Shown piece after piece: positions 33,180-41,699 of a DNA stretch of 64,000 nucleotides; position 1 is the first letter of the stretch; every line of letters begins with the position of its first letter. Under the pieces are notes generated by a model, which saw only the letters and a list, made by a program, of their open reading frames with translations, did not search any database and was not told the origin of the DNA. This stretch comes from an uncultured Lachnospiraceae bacterium (GTDB lineage Bacteria > Bacillota > Clostridia > Lachnospirales > Lachnospiraceae), in NCBI GenBank assembly GCA_934402515.1, contig CAKRTZ010000001.1, positions 1 through 64,000 on the forward strand. The letters run 5' to 3'. A program made the position numbers and the translations under genes.

Positions 33180-34001
33180 TTAAAATTTCTTAATGGACTC
33201 CGTTACCAGTTTCTTAAATAAAGGCGCCACTCTGTTGGCCGTTTCCTGCACTTCCTGATGGGTGATAGGCTGCTCCAGCATACCGGCTGCCAGATTACTG
33301 ATACAGGAGATTCCGCAAATCTTCATTCCCATATGATTAGCTGTGATTGCTTCCACAACGGTGCTCATGCCGGCTGCATCTGCTCCCAGTGTACGGAGCA
33401 TCCGAATCTCTGCCGGAGACTCAAAGGAGGGTCCGGTCAGCTGAACATAAACCCCCTCCTTCAAGGGAATCTCATTATCTGCCGCCGTGTCGCGGATGAT
33501 CTGCTGTAAATCTTCATCATATACGTGGCTCATATCCGGGAAACGAAGTCCGAATTCTTCTTCATTGGGTCCGATTAACGGATTGGGTGCAAAGCAGGAA
33601 ATGTGATCTTTAATCAGCATCAGTGTTCCCGCGTTAAAATCAAAATTGATTCCCCCCGCTGCATTGGTAAGGAATAAAATCTCTGCCCCCATCCGATGCA
33701 TCAGTCTGGCCGGAAGCACCACATCAGATACCGCATAGCCTTCATAATAATGAACACGCCCCTTCATGCATACCACCGGAACCTCTCCCACATAGCCAAA
33801 AATAAATTTTCCGGCATGACCGGGTACTGTGGAAACAGGAAATCCCGGAATTTCTTTGTAGGGAATCTCAGCCTCCACCTGAATATCATCCGCATAATCT
33901 CCCAGTCCTGATCCCAGTACCAACGCCACCCTGGGAATAAAGGGAATCCGGTCTTTTATACTTTCATAACATGCTTCACATTTTTCAAAATTAACGCCCA
34001 T
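33180..34001 (-). CDS. punA: Purine-nucleoside phosphorylase
   Basis: Trimeric PNP splitting (deoxy)guanosine/inosine with phosphate. Motifs: VALVLGSGLGDYAD (phosphate-binding Ser), VPGHAGKFIFG, MKGRVHYYEGY, FLTNAAGGINFDF, TGPSFESPAEIRML, GADAAGMSTVVEAITA. The frame extends to 34037, but the ATG at 34001 (MGVNFEKCEACYESIK) has AGGAGA 5 nt upstream and gives the usual length of about 273. It is the first gene of the salvage run punA-cdd-mtaD. Confidence 0.96.
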   Translation of the reverse strand: MGVNFEKCEACYESIKDRIPFIPRVALVLGSGLGDYADDIQVEAEIPYKEIPGFPVSTVPGHAGKFIFGYVGEVPVVCMKGRVHYYEGYAVSDVVLPARLMHRMGAEILFLTNAAGGINFDFNAGTLMLIKDHISCFAPNPLIGPNEEEFGLRFPDMSHVYDEDLQQIIRDTAADNEIPLKEGVYVQLTGPSFESPAEIRMLRTLGADAAGMSTVVEAITANHMGMKICGISCISNLAAGMLEQPITHQEVQETANRVAPLFKKLVTESIKKF

Positions 34002-34076
34002 AATCTCTCCTGCCTTTCTGAAATCAGGAAAAAACACTCTGTGTCACAGTCCTGTTCTCCCGTCAAAATATATTTT

Positions 34077-34082
34077 ATTATA
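34077..34082 (-). promoter_or_regulatory. Extended -10 promoter of punA
   Basis: Minus strand TGCTATAAT (TATAAT at 34077-34082) with no good -35, 75 bp upstream of punA and just after the spoIVA terminator. The extended -10 may compensate for the missing -35. Confidence 0.45.
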
Positions 34083-34108
34083 GCACATTACTCCTTCTGC
34101 TGAACAGG

Positions 34109-34137
34109 AAAAAGTGCCACCCGCAGGCGACACTTTT
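34109..34137 (-). terminator. Terminator of spoIVA
   Basis: Minus-strand stem AAAAGTGTCGCC/GGTGGCACTTTT (mispaired at two points) with a short loop and TTTTT, about 15 bp after the spoIVA stop. Confidence 0.75.
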
Positions 34138-34151
34138 CTACCGGAAATCCC

Positions 34152-35639
34152 TTATATAATAATACAGACCATCCCTCCGTTACTGTCGTTCACAATCTTC
34201 TGCATGGTATCCTGGAGTTTCACCTGGCTTTCTTCACCGATCATGGCAATCTTTCCTGCAATTCCGTCCTCAACCAGCTGTTCAATGGTTTTACCGAATA
34301 TATTCGTCTCCCAGATGCCGGTCTCTGATTCCTTTGCCTCATCAATATACTGAATCAGATCCTGGGCCTGTTCCTGTGTCCCCACAATTGGTGCGATCTC
34401 CGTCTCTATATTAGCCCGGATCATATGAATGGAAGGACTGCTGGATTTGATTTTTACTCCGAATTTGTTACCATGACGAATCAGTTCCGGTTTGTCGAGA
34501 AGAATCTCATCTCTCTCCGGTGTTACCACGCCATATCCTCTCTGACGCACACTGTCAATGGCATGAAGGACTTTACTGTATTCTTTCTTCATATCCGTAA
34601 GTTCCCGGATGACAGAAATCAAATGGTACTCCCCTTTTACTTCTACCCCCATCAGTTCTGACAGCATCTCGTAGTAGAACCGTTCATCCACATCCACATG
34701 AAGCACTACACGTCCCTGCGCCATGTCAATCTGATCAACCTTACACCGTTTCACATAATCGCTGGCAAATTCCGGCCGGTTCTCCATCACATCCCGCATT
34801 TTATTTAAATTATCCATCATCTCACGCACATGAGATAACAGATCCGTTTTCAGCTTATGCTCCATTGGAAGCATTTCTACCCACTTGGGCATATAAAACT
34901 CCATCAGCATAATGGGAAATTCTTCCAGCACTCTCTGAAGAATCAGTTCTATGTCTTTCTTCTCCATTCGCTCACAGTTCATCACCGTCACGATAACGCC
35001 GTATTTATCACCAATTTCCCGTGCTATCTGTCTGGTTGATTCCGCCTCCGGCGTACTGCTGTTCAGAATCACCAGAAACGGTTTTTTTAATTTCTGAAGC
35101 TGTGTAATGGTTTTTTCCTCCGGTGCCCGATAATTTTCTCTGGGCAGTTCTCCAAAGCTTCCATCCGTAGTCACTACAATTCCCACCGTGGAGTGATCTC
35201 CGATCACCTTGCTGGTTCCGATCTCTGCTGCCTGGGTAAAGGGAATTTCCTGGGTAAACCAGGGTGTTTTCACCATTCGTTCGCTTCCATCTTCCGTGTG
35301 CCCTGCAGCCCCCTCCACCATAAAGCCAACACAATCCACCAACCGAACCCGGATCCGGGTATCGTCCGCCAGTTGGATCTGGGCAGCCTGTTTCGGAATA
35401 AACTTCGGTTCTGTCGTGGTAATTGTTCTTCCTCCGGAGCTTTGAGGCAGTTCATCCACCAGCTGTTGTTTCTCGTGGCCTTCCGGCATATTGGGAAGAA
35501 CGCAAAGATCCATAAATTTCTTGATAAAAGTGGATTTTCCGGTTCTCACCGGTCCTACCACTCCCAGATATAAAGCTCCCGCCGTTCTCGCCTGAATGTC
35601 ATGGTATAGATTGAATTCCCTGCTTTGACTTGCTTCCAT
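34152..35639 (-). CDS. spoIVA: Stage IV sporulation protein A
   Basis: Cytoskeletal ATPase that forms the basement layer of the spore coat on the mother-cell side of the forespore. 495 residues. Opening FNLYHDIQARTAGALYLGVV, Walker A GPVRTGKSTFI (about 29-37), SGGRTITTTEPKF and VRLVDCVGFMVEGA (Walker B-like), the C-terminal region ending GMVCIII. Length and motifs are standard. The N-terminus has about five extra residues (EASQS). Its ribosome binding site lies in the 3' arm of a hairpin and a sigma-E-like promoter is embedded in that hairpin (see those entries). Confidence 0.97.
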   Translation of the reverse strand: MEASQSREFNLYHDIQARTAGALYLGVVGPVRTGKSTFIKKFMDLCVLPNMPEGHEKQQLVDELPQSSGGRTITTTEPKFIPKQAAQIQLADDTRIRVRLVDCVGFMVEGAAGHTEDGSERMVKTPWFTQEIPFTQAAEIGTSKVIGDHSTVGIVVTTDGSFGELPRENYRAPEEKTITQLQKLKKPFLVILNSSTPEAESTRQIAREIGDKYGVIVTVMNCERMEKKDIELILQRVLEEFPIMLMEFYMPKWVEMLPMEHKLKTDLLSHVREMMDNLNKMRDVMENRPEFASDYVKRCKVDQIDMAQGRVVLHVDVDERFYYEMLSELMGVEVKGEYHLISVIRELTDMKKEYSKVLHAIDSVRQRGYGVVTPERDEILLDKPELIRHGNKFGVKIKSSSPSIHMIRANIETEIAPIVGTQEQAQDLIQYIDEAKESETGIWETNIFGKTIEQLVEDGIAGKIAMIGEESQVKLQDTMQKIVNDSNGGMVCIII

Positions 35640-35646
35640 AATAAAA

Positions 35647-35680
35647 CCCCTTCCATTGTTGTAACATTATATGGAAGGGG
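35647..35680 (-). terminator. Terminator hairpin that also sequesters the spoIVA ribosome binding site
   Basis: Minus-strand perfect 10-bp stem CCCCTTCCAT (35671-35680), 14-nt loop, ATGGAAGGGG (35647-35656), then TTTTATT and the spoIVA ATG. The Shine-Dalgarno GGAAGGGG is the 3' arm itself, 7 nt from the ATG. It also ends the GGDEF-EAL transcript. Confidence 0.8.
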
Positions 35681-35693
35681 GCTTTTATTTAGA
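35666..35693 (-). promoter_or_regulatory. Possible sigma-E promoter of spoIVA inside the hairpin
   Basis: Minus strand TCTAAAT (35687-35693), 13-bp spacer, CATATAAT (35666-35673), one mismatch from the sigma-E -10 CATACAAT. RNA would start near 35659, in the hairpin loop, and so lack the 5' arm. Known: spoIVA is sigma-E dependent in B. subtilis. Confidence 0.5.
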
Positions 35694-35699
35694 CCAACT

Positions 35700-38615
35700 C
35701 TATTCAATTTCCGAAAGAACCTGTCTCAAAATCGTCAGATCCGGTTGGGACAAGGTACTGTCTGCCTTACCCAGTAAGAACCCCTGCAGGTAATCCACTC
35801 CCATGGAAATTACCATGGATAGTTCCTCTTTCTTCTCGATTCCCTCTGCAATCACTTTCTGTCCATTTGCATGGCAGTAATCAATGATATGCTTTACCAG
35901 AACCTGTGTGGAAGGATAAAGATGGATATTCTGGATCAGACTCATATCCAGTTTCACATAATCAAACTGTCTCGACACAAGAATATCGCTGTTGCTGTAG
36001 CCGGTTCCAAAGTCATCCAGTGCCAGAGGAATATGCCAGCGCCTGCACCATAGACTCTTTGCATTCTCCATCTCCTCATCCACACGGGTATTCTCTGTCA
36101 TCTCCACCACGATCTGTCCCAAAAGGGCACCGTATTCTGTCTCCAGCTGTTTAAATTCCTCCGGTTTCAGGCATTGATTGGGCATGGAATTTAAGAACAT
36201 ATGACAGGGATGATCCGCATCATAAAATTTTGCAAACGTCCGGATGCTGTGAAACCAGGTGATTTTCTCCACCACTCCAAGCTTGGACTGGCTTTCTGCC
36301 AGTCGGATCAGCTCTGTCGCATTATGAACCGTCTCCGATACGGGATGCATCAACGCTTCATAGGCAAATACGTTACATTCCTTCACAGAGATGATCGGCT
36401 GGAATGCATAAGACACACTTTCCTCCTCCAGGATCCGGTTCAACTCACCAACCCCGTTAACCAGAATGTTGTCTCGCACATACCGTTCCACATTAAAACT
36501 GCTGATGCCACCTTTGGAGCTTTTCTTGATCTCATACATGGCAAAATCAGCGTATTGAATCAGTTCTTTATATTTTCTGGCGTCCTCCGGATAGAAGGAC
36601 ATGCCTGCCGAAGCACTTACAGACATCAGATTTCCATCCGGCAGATACAATTTTTCTTTACAAAAACTTTGATGTACTTTGCGGAGTCTCTCCATCATTT
36701 CAGCTTTGGGCCTGTTATACATAAATACCAGAAATTCATCTCCGCTCATTCTGGCAACCACGCACTTCTCATCCGCCAGTCTGGAAAAATAATCCGCCAG
36801 CTGACAGATATATTTATCTCCCATCTCATGACCGAAAGTATCATTCACATACTTCAGGTTATCCAGATCCCAGATGGACATCATCGCATTCTGCACCTTG
36901 CCCGTAGCAATCAGCTCCTGAACAATCCTGGAGAACGCGCGACGATTATAGAGATTCGTCAGCATGTCATAATCTCTTTCATGCTTGATTTTTTTCTTCT
37001 CCATCATATCCATGGTCACATCTGTAACAATACACAGCCAGTATCTTTCGTCTCTCTTCTCCCGGAGCTGTACATATTTCTCCCTGCCCTTAGGATCCGT
37101 ATAAAGGTAGACATCCTTTTCATCCTCGTCGGCAACGGCATTGGACATAATGTTTTCAATGGTAGAATCAAAACAGTGCCTGGACATATAATTATCCTTC
37201 CAATCGCCCTTGGGTACACGGAAAATGTCAAAAATCTTCTCTGTACAGAAAATCTTGTCACTGTCTTCTTGATACTCCCACATTCCCAGACGAAGATTTG
37301 ACAACTGGATAATATCTGCTATCTTATTTCCTGCCTTATAGGCAGCAAAACTCTGCCTCTCTACCTCTCTCGCCAATTCATCGATTTCACGGATATCGGT
37401 TCTGGGAAGGCGCATTTTCTGTGGGGATAAATCTTTCAGGCCGTTCACCAGTGTAACCAGAGGTCTCGAGGTGTTGCCGGAGATGATCACTGCTATTACA
37501 ATACTGATTCCCAGAGAAACAGAAAGAGCTACCATCAGGGAAATCATCAATCGGTGAGATGACGCATGCAGTGCGCCATAGCTTGCAAAGGCTCCCAGCA
37601 CCCATACTTCATCAGCGTAGGGACTGCTGTCCTCATACAAATGGAACGGATAATAATAAAAGTCAAAATTCTCGCTGTTTCCCAATCCACTGGCCGTACT
37701 GAATCCCCCCACTGTATGCTGTTCCAGTGTGAACACAGACTGTCCTTCTAACATTTTCTCATACTCATCGCCGTGTACCGCTACCGTGCGGAAAGAAATT
37801 CCATCCTGCGTGATTCCGAGATAATACGCCGCATTGATATCAATACTAAGTTCTTCCGAAGGAAGAAGCTGTTTTAAATTCTCCAAATTGACACCAATTC
37901 CCATCACTCCATAGGGCTTGTGATTATCGTCCCACAGTGGAATGGTATAAGTAATCATTTGATCCAGGTCATCTGATATTTGAAAGGGTGCAGAAAAATA
38001 ACCCAGCTGCTCCGCTGATGTGTCCGGATGATTATAGGCTTCCATCAGGGGGGTCACATAGTAATCTGTAGTTCCCTGAATTGGCATTTTTTCACACCAG
38101 CTGTCCGACAAAAGAATACCTTTCGTCATCATCGCCCGCCGGGGACCATATTCCAGAAGAACCTCATCACTACTTGGATCTTTTCTTAAATATAAAGCCT
38201 CTTTGCTATGATAAGTTCCCGGTTCAAAAATAATAAAGAAGTCAGTCACGCCCAGATCATCCATACAGTTCTTGGCTGTATCCGCCACATTTGCCAAAAC
38301 TTCCCGACGGTTGATGCTGTCCTGCACAAAGTTCTGAACTGATATATACTTATGCATCGCCATCTTTGATACCATTGCAGTCACCTCTGTATAATAGGGT
38401 TCCAGGCTGCTCCAGGTCTTCAGCTTTTCCTCTACATTTTCTCCCCGGTTATACACGGCATTTTTATAGATCTGCATGGTACTCTCATCCAGCTTACGGG
38501 TAGTACCTGTCAGTTCAATAATGCCCACTACCATCAGAATTTGAAGTAAAGCTACCAAAAGGATTGATAGAAGCATGCGGGTCTGTAATGTTTTTGTTTT
38601 ATGCTTTTTATTCAT
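35700..38615 (-). CDS. Membrane sensor with GGDEF and EAL domains
   Basis: 971-residue cyclic-di-GMP turnover protein. Order: membrane segment (about 13-33), extracytoplasmic sensory domain of Cache type (about 35-350), membrane segment (about 355-378), HAMP-like linker (NTSRPLVTLVNGLKDL), PAS-like region (about 415-530), GGDEF (about 540-700) and EAL (about 710-970). The GGDEF motif reads MSGDEF (first Gly replaced by Ser). The EAL domain keeps all catalytic motifs: YEALMHP, MFLNSMP, VVEMTEN, LDDFGTGYSN, VKLDMSLI, AEGIEKKEEL and YLQGFLLGK. Phosphodiesterase activity is therefore more certain than cyclase activity. Single gene with its own terminator. Confidence 0.92.
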   Translation of the reverse strand: MNKKHKTKTLQTRMLLSILLVALLQILMVVGIIELTGTTRKLDESTMQIYKNAVYNRGENVEEKLKTWSSLEPYYTEVTAMVSKMAMHKYISVQNFVQDSINRREVLANVADTAKNCMDDLGVTDFFIIFEPGTYHSKEALYLRKDPSSDEVLLEYGPRRAMMTKGILLSDSWCEKMPIQGTTDYYVTPLMEAYNHPDTSAEQLGYFSAPFQISDDLDQMITYTIPLWDDNHKPYGVMGIGVNLENLKQLLPSEELSIDINAAYYLGITQDGISFRTVAVHGDEYEKMLEGQSVFTLEQHTVGGFSTASGLGNSENFDFYYYPFHLYEDSSPYADEVWVLGAFASYGALHASSHRLMISLMVALSVSLGISIVIAVIISGNTSRPLVTLVNGLKDLSPQKMRLPRTDIREIDELAREVERQSFAAYKAGNKIADIIQLSNLRLGMWEYQEDSDKIFCTEKIFDIFRVPKGDWKDNYMSRHCFDSTIENIMSNAVADEDEKDVYLYTDPKGREKYVQLREKRDERYWLCIVTDVTMDMMEKKKIKHERDYDMLTNLYNRRAFSRIVQELIATGKVQNAMMSIWDLDNLKYVNDTFGHEMGDKYICQLADYFSRLADEKCVVARMSGDEFLVFMYNRPKAEMMERLRKVHQSFCKEKLYLPDGNLMSVSASAGMSFYPEDARKYKELIQYADFAMYEIKKSSKGGISSFNVERYVRDNILVNGVGELNRILEEESVSYAFQPIISVKECNVFAYEALMHPVSETVHNATELIRLAESQSKLGVVEKITWFHSIRTFAKFYDADHPCHMFLNSMPNQCLKPEEFKQLETEYGALLGQIVVEMTENTRVDEEMENAKSLWCRRWHIPLALDDFGTGYSNSDILVSRQFDYVKLDMSLIQNIHLYPSTQVLVKHIIDYCHANGQKVIAEGIEKKEELSMVISMGVDYLQGFLLGKADSTLSQPDLTILRQVLSEIE

Positions 38616-38847
38616 TCCGCCATGTCCTTTCTATCAAAATTTTATCTGTACATTATACGACATTTTACCACAAAATCCGTTCTCTGTATACAAATCTTTC
38701 GTGTCAATCCCAGACCTTCTTCCTAATCTTCCTACCATCTCTGCGTAGCAAAAAGGATAGAATATGTACCTAAGTACCATATTGTTCACAGATTGTTAAC
38801 AAATTAAGTGTATTTTATTTACAATTGTATTATATTATAATAAGCAA
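38616..38847. other. AT-rich intergenic region upstream of the GGDEF-EAL gene
   Basis: About 230 bp without a gene. It contains GTAC-CTAA-GTAC within an imperfect inverted repeat (about 38763-38783) and an AT-rich stretch with a TATAAT at 38836-38841 reading rightward. I found no convincing promoter pair for the minus-strand gene. Confidence 0.5.
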
Positions 38848-38934
38848 GAAGAAAAAAGTTTTTTCTTACAAATACTTTTTCATACTCCCCCCTTTTATGA
38901 ACTCCGGATCTGCCAATCCGGAGTTTTTTATTTG
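38848..38934 (+). ncRNA. Candidate small RNA with C-rich single-stranded segment
   Basis: On the plus strand a TATAAT (38836-38841) is followed by about 50 nt without a start codon and ribosome binding site. Then come a C-rich segment ACTCCCCCC (38884-38892) and a perfect intrinsic terminator AACTCCGGAT, 6-nt loop, ATCCGGAGTT with a T-run (38900-38930). No plus-strand gene precedes this terminator. C-rich loops complementary to Shine-Dalgarno sequences are a hallmark of Bacillota regulatory RNAs. No good -35 is seen, so the promoter is uncertain. Confidence 0.4.
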
Positions 38935-38954
38935 CTGCTTTTCTTCCTGAAATG

Positions 38955-39013
38955 CAGAAAATAAGCCTGTTTCCGGCGTTTTTTTACTTTTATTATTCGC
39001 CAGGAACAGGCTT
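38955..39013 (-). terminator. Terminator of the tyrS-aldolase operon
   Basis: Minus-strand stem AAGCCTGTTCCTGGCG (38998-39013) with CGCCGGAAACAGGCTT (38963-38978), a 19-nt loop, then ATTTTC. It lies 33 bp after the aldolase stop. Confidence 0.65.
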
Positions 39014-39046
39014 GTTTTAATTATTTAATTCAAATAGTTTATTTTA

Positions 39047-40024
39047 TTAGAAATTATCCAACAATTCTTGATAAAAATTGGGATAGTCCTGACGTTCACG
39101 TTCTTCGAAGTCGATGGCAGTCCGGGGATGCTGGTTCAAAATGCCAGTCAGCAGGTAGGGAACATCGTAACCCCACTTCACGCCCTCTGCTCTCAGTTTC
39201 GTAATGTGCTTCTCGATGAAGATGAGAATGGGCATGATATTGTACCGGGGATTTTTCAGAAAGCCCAACAGCAGTTCGCTGGGGCAGTTTCCTGCGCCCC
39301 GTCCCAAGGAGCTGACGGTGGCATCCAGATAGCTGACACCGTTGATGATTGCTTCGATGGTATTGGCAAAGGCAAGCTGCTGGTTGTTGTGGGCATGGAT
39401 ACCGATTTTCTTATTGTACTTTTCACCGATTGCCATGTACTTCTCAGCCAGGCGGATGACCTGCTCCGGGTAGAGGCTGCCGTAGCTGTCCACCAGATAG
39501 ATGACATCCACAGGGGACTGTCCCAACATTTCCAGCGCCGCATCCAAATCCACCTCACTGGCTTTGGAAACTGCCATGATGTTACAGCAGACCTCGTAGC
39601 CCTTCTTCTTGGCATCCTGAATCATATCAATGGCTGCGGGAATGGTATTAATATAAGTAGCAACCCGGATCATATCAATGGGGCTGTCCTTTTTGGGAAG
39701 GATGTCTTTTTTATAATCACAGCGTCCCACATCTGCCATGACGCTGATTTTCATGTCCGTTTTGTTGTCTCCCACAATCTCCCGGATATCCTTGTCATCA
39801 CAGAATTTCCATTTTCCGAACTTCTTTACATCAAAGAGCTCCTTGGATGCCTTGTAACCAAACTCCATATAGTCCACACCGGCTTTTAAATTCGCCAGAT
39901 ACAGGTCTCTCACAAATTCATCGGTAAAATGAAAGTCATTGGTAAGTCCACCGTCCCGCAGGGTACAGTCCATAACCCTGATATCCGGTGCATAAGACAT
40001 TAAGGTACGATTATCTTTTCTCAT
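39047..40024 (-). CDS. DmpG/HMGL-like aldolase-domain protein
   Basis: 325 residues of the HMG-CoA-lyase-like TIM-barrel family. The opening VMDCTLRDGGLTNDFHF has the metal-binding Asp and RDGG signature. IGIHAHNNQQLAFANT carries the two metal His residues, and VSSLGRGAGNCPSELLL is the conserved loop seen in 4-hydroxy-2-oxovalerate aldolases (DmpG). The C-terminal communication domain that channels acetaldehyde in DmpG is absent and no partner dehydrogenase is nearby, so the true reaction is unknown. It lies 32 bp after tyrS and shares its T-box-controlled transcript. Confidence 0.8.
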   Translation of the reverse strand: MRKDNRTLMSYAPDIRVMDCTLRDGGLTNDFHFTDEFVRDLYLANLKAGVDYMEFGYKASKELFDVKKFGKWKFCDDKDIREIVGDNKTDMKISVMADVGRCDYKKDILPKKDSPIDMIRVATYINTIPAAIDMIQDAKKKGYEVCCNIMAVSKASEVDLDAALEMLGQSPVDVIYLVDSYGSLYPEQVIRLAEKYMAIGEKYNKKIGIHAHNNQQLAFANTIEAIINGVSYLDATVSSLGRGAGNCPSELLLGFLKNPRYNIMPILIFIEKHITKLRAEGVKWGYDVPYLLTGILNQHPRTAIDFEERERQDYPNFYQELLDNF

Positions 40025-40056
40025 AGGTCTACACTCCTTTTCGTAAAGTGATTGTT

Positions 40057-41280
40057 TTAAACGGTGAATTTATGGAAACTCTTTTTACCTTTCTTTACCA
40101 GAAACTCCTCGGCACCGATTTCTTCTTTGGTGTAGGCTGCCTTTACATCGGTAACCTTTTCATTTTTGACGGTAACGCCGCCCTGCTCGATGGCACGTCT
40201 GCCCTCGGTACGGTTGGTTACCATTTTTCCTTTCACCATCAGTCCGATTAAGTCAATCTTACCATCCTTCAAATCCTCATCGGTAATCTGGGTGGTGGGT
40301 ACGTTCTCGGTGCTGCCACCGCCTACGAACAGGGATTTGGCTGCGCTTTCTGCCTTGGCTGCCTCATCATCGCCATGTACCAGTGCAGTCAGTTCCTTTG
40401 CCAGAATCTCCTTCGCCTGGTTCAACTGGCTGCCTTCCCATTTATCCATCTCATCAATCTGTTCGATGGGCAGGAAAGTGAGCATCCGCAGGCATTTCAG
40501 TACATCCGCGTCACTGACATTTCTCCAGTACTGATAAAACTCGTAAGGAGAAGTTTTGTCAGGATCAAGCCATACGGCACCTTTCTGGGTCTTGCCCATC
40601 TTCTTGCCTTCGGAGTTTAAAAGCAGGGTGATGGTCATCGCATAAGCATCCTTACCCAGCTTCTTACGGATCAGATCCGTACCTCCTAACATATTGCTCC
40701 ACTGGTCATCTCCGCCGAACTGCATGTTACAGCCGTATCTCTTGTAAAGTTCCAGGAAATCATAACTCTGCATAATCATGTAGTTGAACTCCAGGAAGCT
40801 TAAGCCCTTTTCCATACGCTGTTTGTAGCACTCTGCACGGAGCATGTTGTTGACGGAGAAACAAGCACCGATGTCACGGATAAATTCGATGTAGTTTAAG
40901 TCTCTCAGCCATTCTGCGTTATTGACCATCATCGCCTTGTCCGGTCCAAACTCGATGAAACGGCTCATCTGCTTTTTAAAGCACTCACAGTTGTGGTCAA
41001 TGGTGTCTGTGGTCATCATGGAACGCATATCGGTACGTCCGGAAGGGTCACCAATCATGCCGGTTCCGCCACCGATTAAGGCGATGGGTTTGTTACCGGC
41101 CTGCTGGAGACGTTTCATCAGGCAAAGTGCCATGAAGTGTCCCACATGGAGGGAATCCGCGGTGGGGTCAAAGCCAATGTAGAAGGTTGCTTTTCCGTTA
41201 TTGATGAGTTCCCGGATCTGCTCTTCATCGGTCAGCTGCGCAAGAAGTCCTCTTGCCTGTAATTCTTCGTAGATTTTCAT
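40057..41280 (-). CDS. tyrS: Tyrosyl-tRNA synthetase
   Basis: Class I synthetase charging tRNA-Tyr, 407 residues from the preferred start. TFYIGFDPTADSLHVGHFMA holds the HIGH-type HVGH; GKKMGKTQKGAVW holds KMSKS as KMGKT; C-terminal S4 domain (about 340-407: GRRAIEQGGVTVKNEKVTD). The frame extends to 41334, but the ATG at 41280 (KIYEELQARGLLAQ) has AGAGAGGAA just upstream, and the longer start would lie in the T-box terminator. Preceded by a tyrosine T-box. Confidence 0.97.
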   Translation of the reverse strand: MKIYEELQARGLLAQLTDEEQIRELINNGKATFYIGFDPTADSLHVGHFMALCLMKRLQQAGNKPIALIGGGTGMIGDPSGRTDMRSMMTTDTIDHNCECFKKQMSRFIEFGPDKAMMVNNAEWLRDLNYIEFIRDIGACFSVNNMLRAECYKQRMEKGLSFLEFNYMIMQSYDFLELYKRYGCNMQFGGDDQWSNMLGGTDLIRKKLGKDAYAMTITLLLNSEGKKMGKTQKGAVWLDPDKTSPYEFYQYWRNVSDADVLKCLRMLTFLPIEQIDEMDKWEGSQLNQAKEILAKELTALVHGDDEAAKAESAAKSLFVGGGSTENVPTTQITDEDLKDGKIDLIGLMVKGKMVTNRTEGRRAIEQGGVTVKNEKVTDVKAAYTKEEIGAEEFLVKKGKKSFHKFTV

Positions 41281-41330
41281 AGTAGTGTTCCTCTCTTTCT
41301 GAATAAATAAAATCCTGCTGAGGAAAGGAA

Positions 41331-41623
41331 TCAAAAAAGCCCATCCTCAAGCATTTACGCTTAAGGACGGGCTATACGCTCGTGTTACCACCTTAATTCA
41401 CAAGCTGTTCACACAGCCTGCCTCAGTAAGTACAGAGATGATTCTCGATACTCTCCTGCGATAACGTGCAGGTGACGTTGCATCCTAATACCGGAATGGA
41501 TTCGGTGCACAGCTCCGAGATGTATTCACACGGAAGTTCCCCTGCGCCTCTCATCCACCGGCTGCTTTCTGTAGGTTTTCCTTCTTGCTACTTGTTCTCT
41601 TCTCAGCTTTTTCTTATAAACTG
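41331..41623 (-). promoter_or_regulatory. T-box riboswitch, tyrosine-specific
   Basis: Leader of about 290 nt before tyrS. The T-box sequence AAGGTGGTAACACGAGCG lies at about 41378-41395 on the minus strand. It is followed by the terminator hairpin AGCCCGTCCTTAAGCG ... GCTTGAGGATGGGCT with a T-run (41333-41373). In stem I the specifier position reads GAATACA, a UAC tyrosine codon (41522-41524). Uncharged tRNA-Tyr should stabilise the antiterminator and switch on tyrS and the downstream aldolase gene. Confidence 0.93.
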
Positions 41624-41629
41624 ATTTGT

Positions 41630-41658
41630 ATTTTAATCGCTTTGGTCAGGGATGTCAA
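41630..41658 (-). promoter_or_regulatory. Promoter of the tyrS T-box leader
   Basis: Minus strand TTGACA (41653-41658), 17-bp spacer, TAAAAT (41630-41635), with the RNA start near 41623, just before stem I of the T-box. Confidence 0.75.
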
Positions 41659-41699
41659 CCCCTTTTTGCATAGCAAAACTTTAAATAAGCTGCGAACCG

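Noticed and set aside
36201..37301. 366-codon plus-strand open frame
   Set aside because: Antisense to the GGDEF-EAL gene; composition is typical of a shadow frame and there is no start signal.
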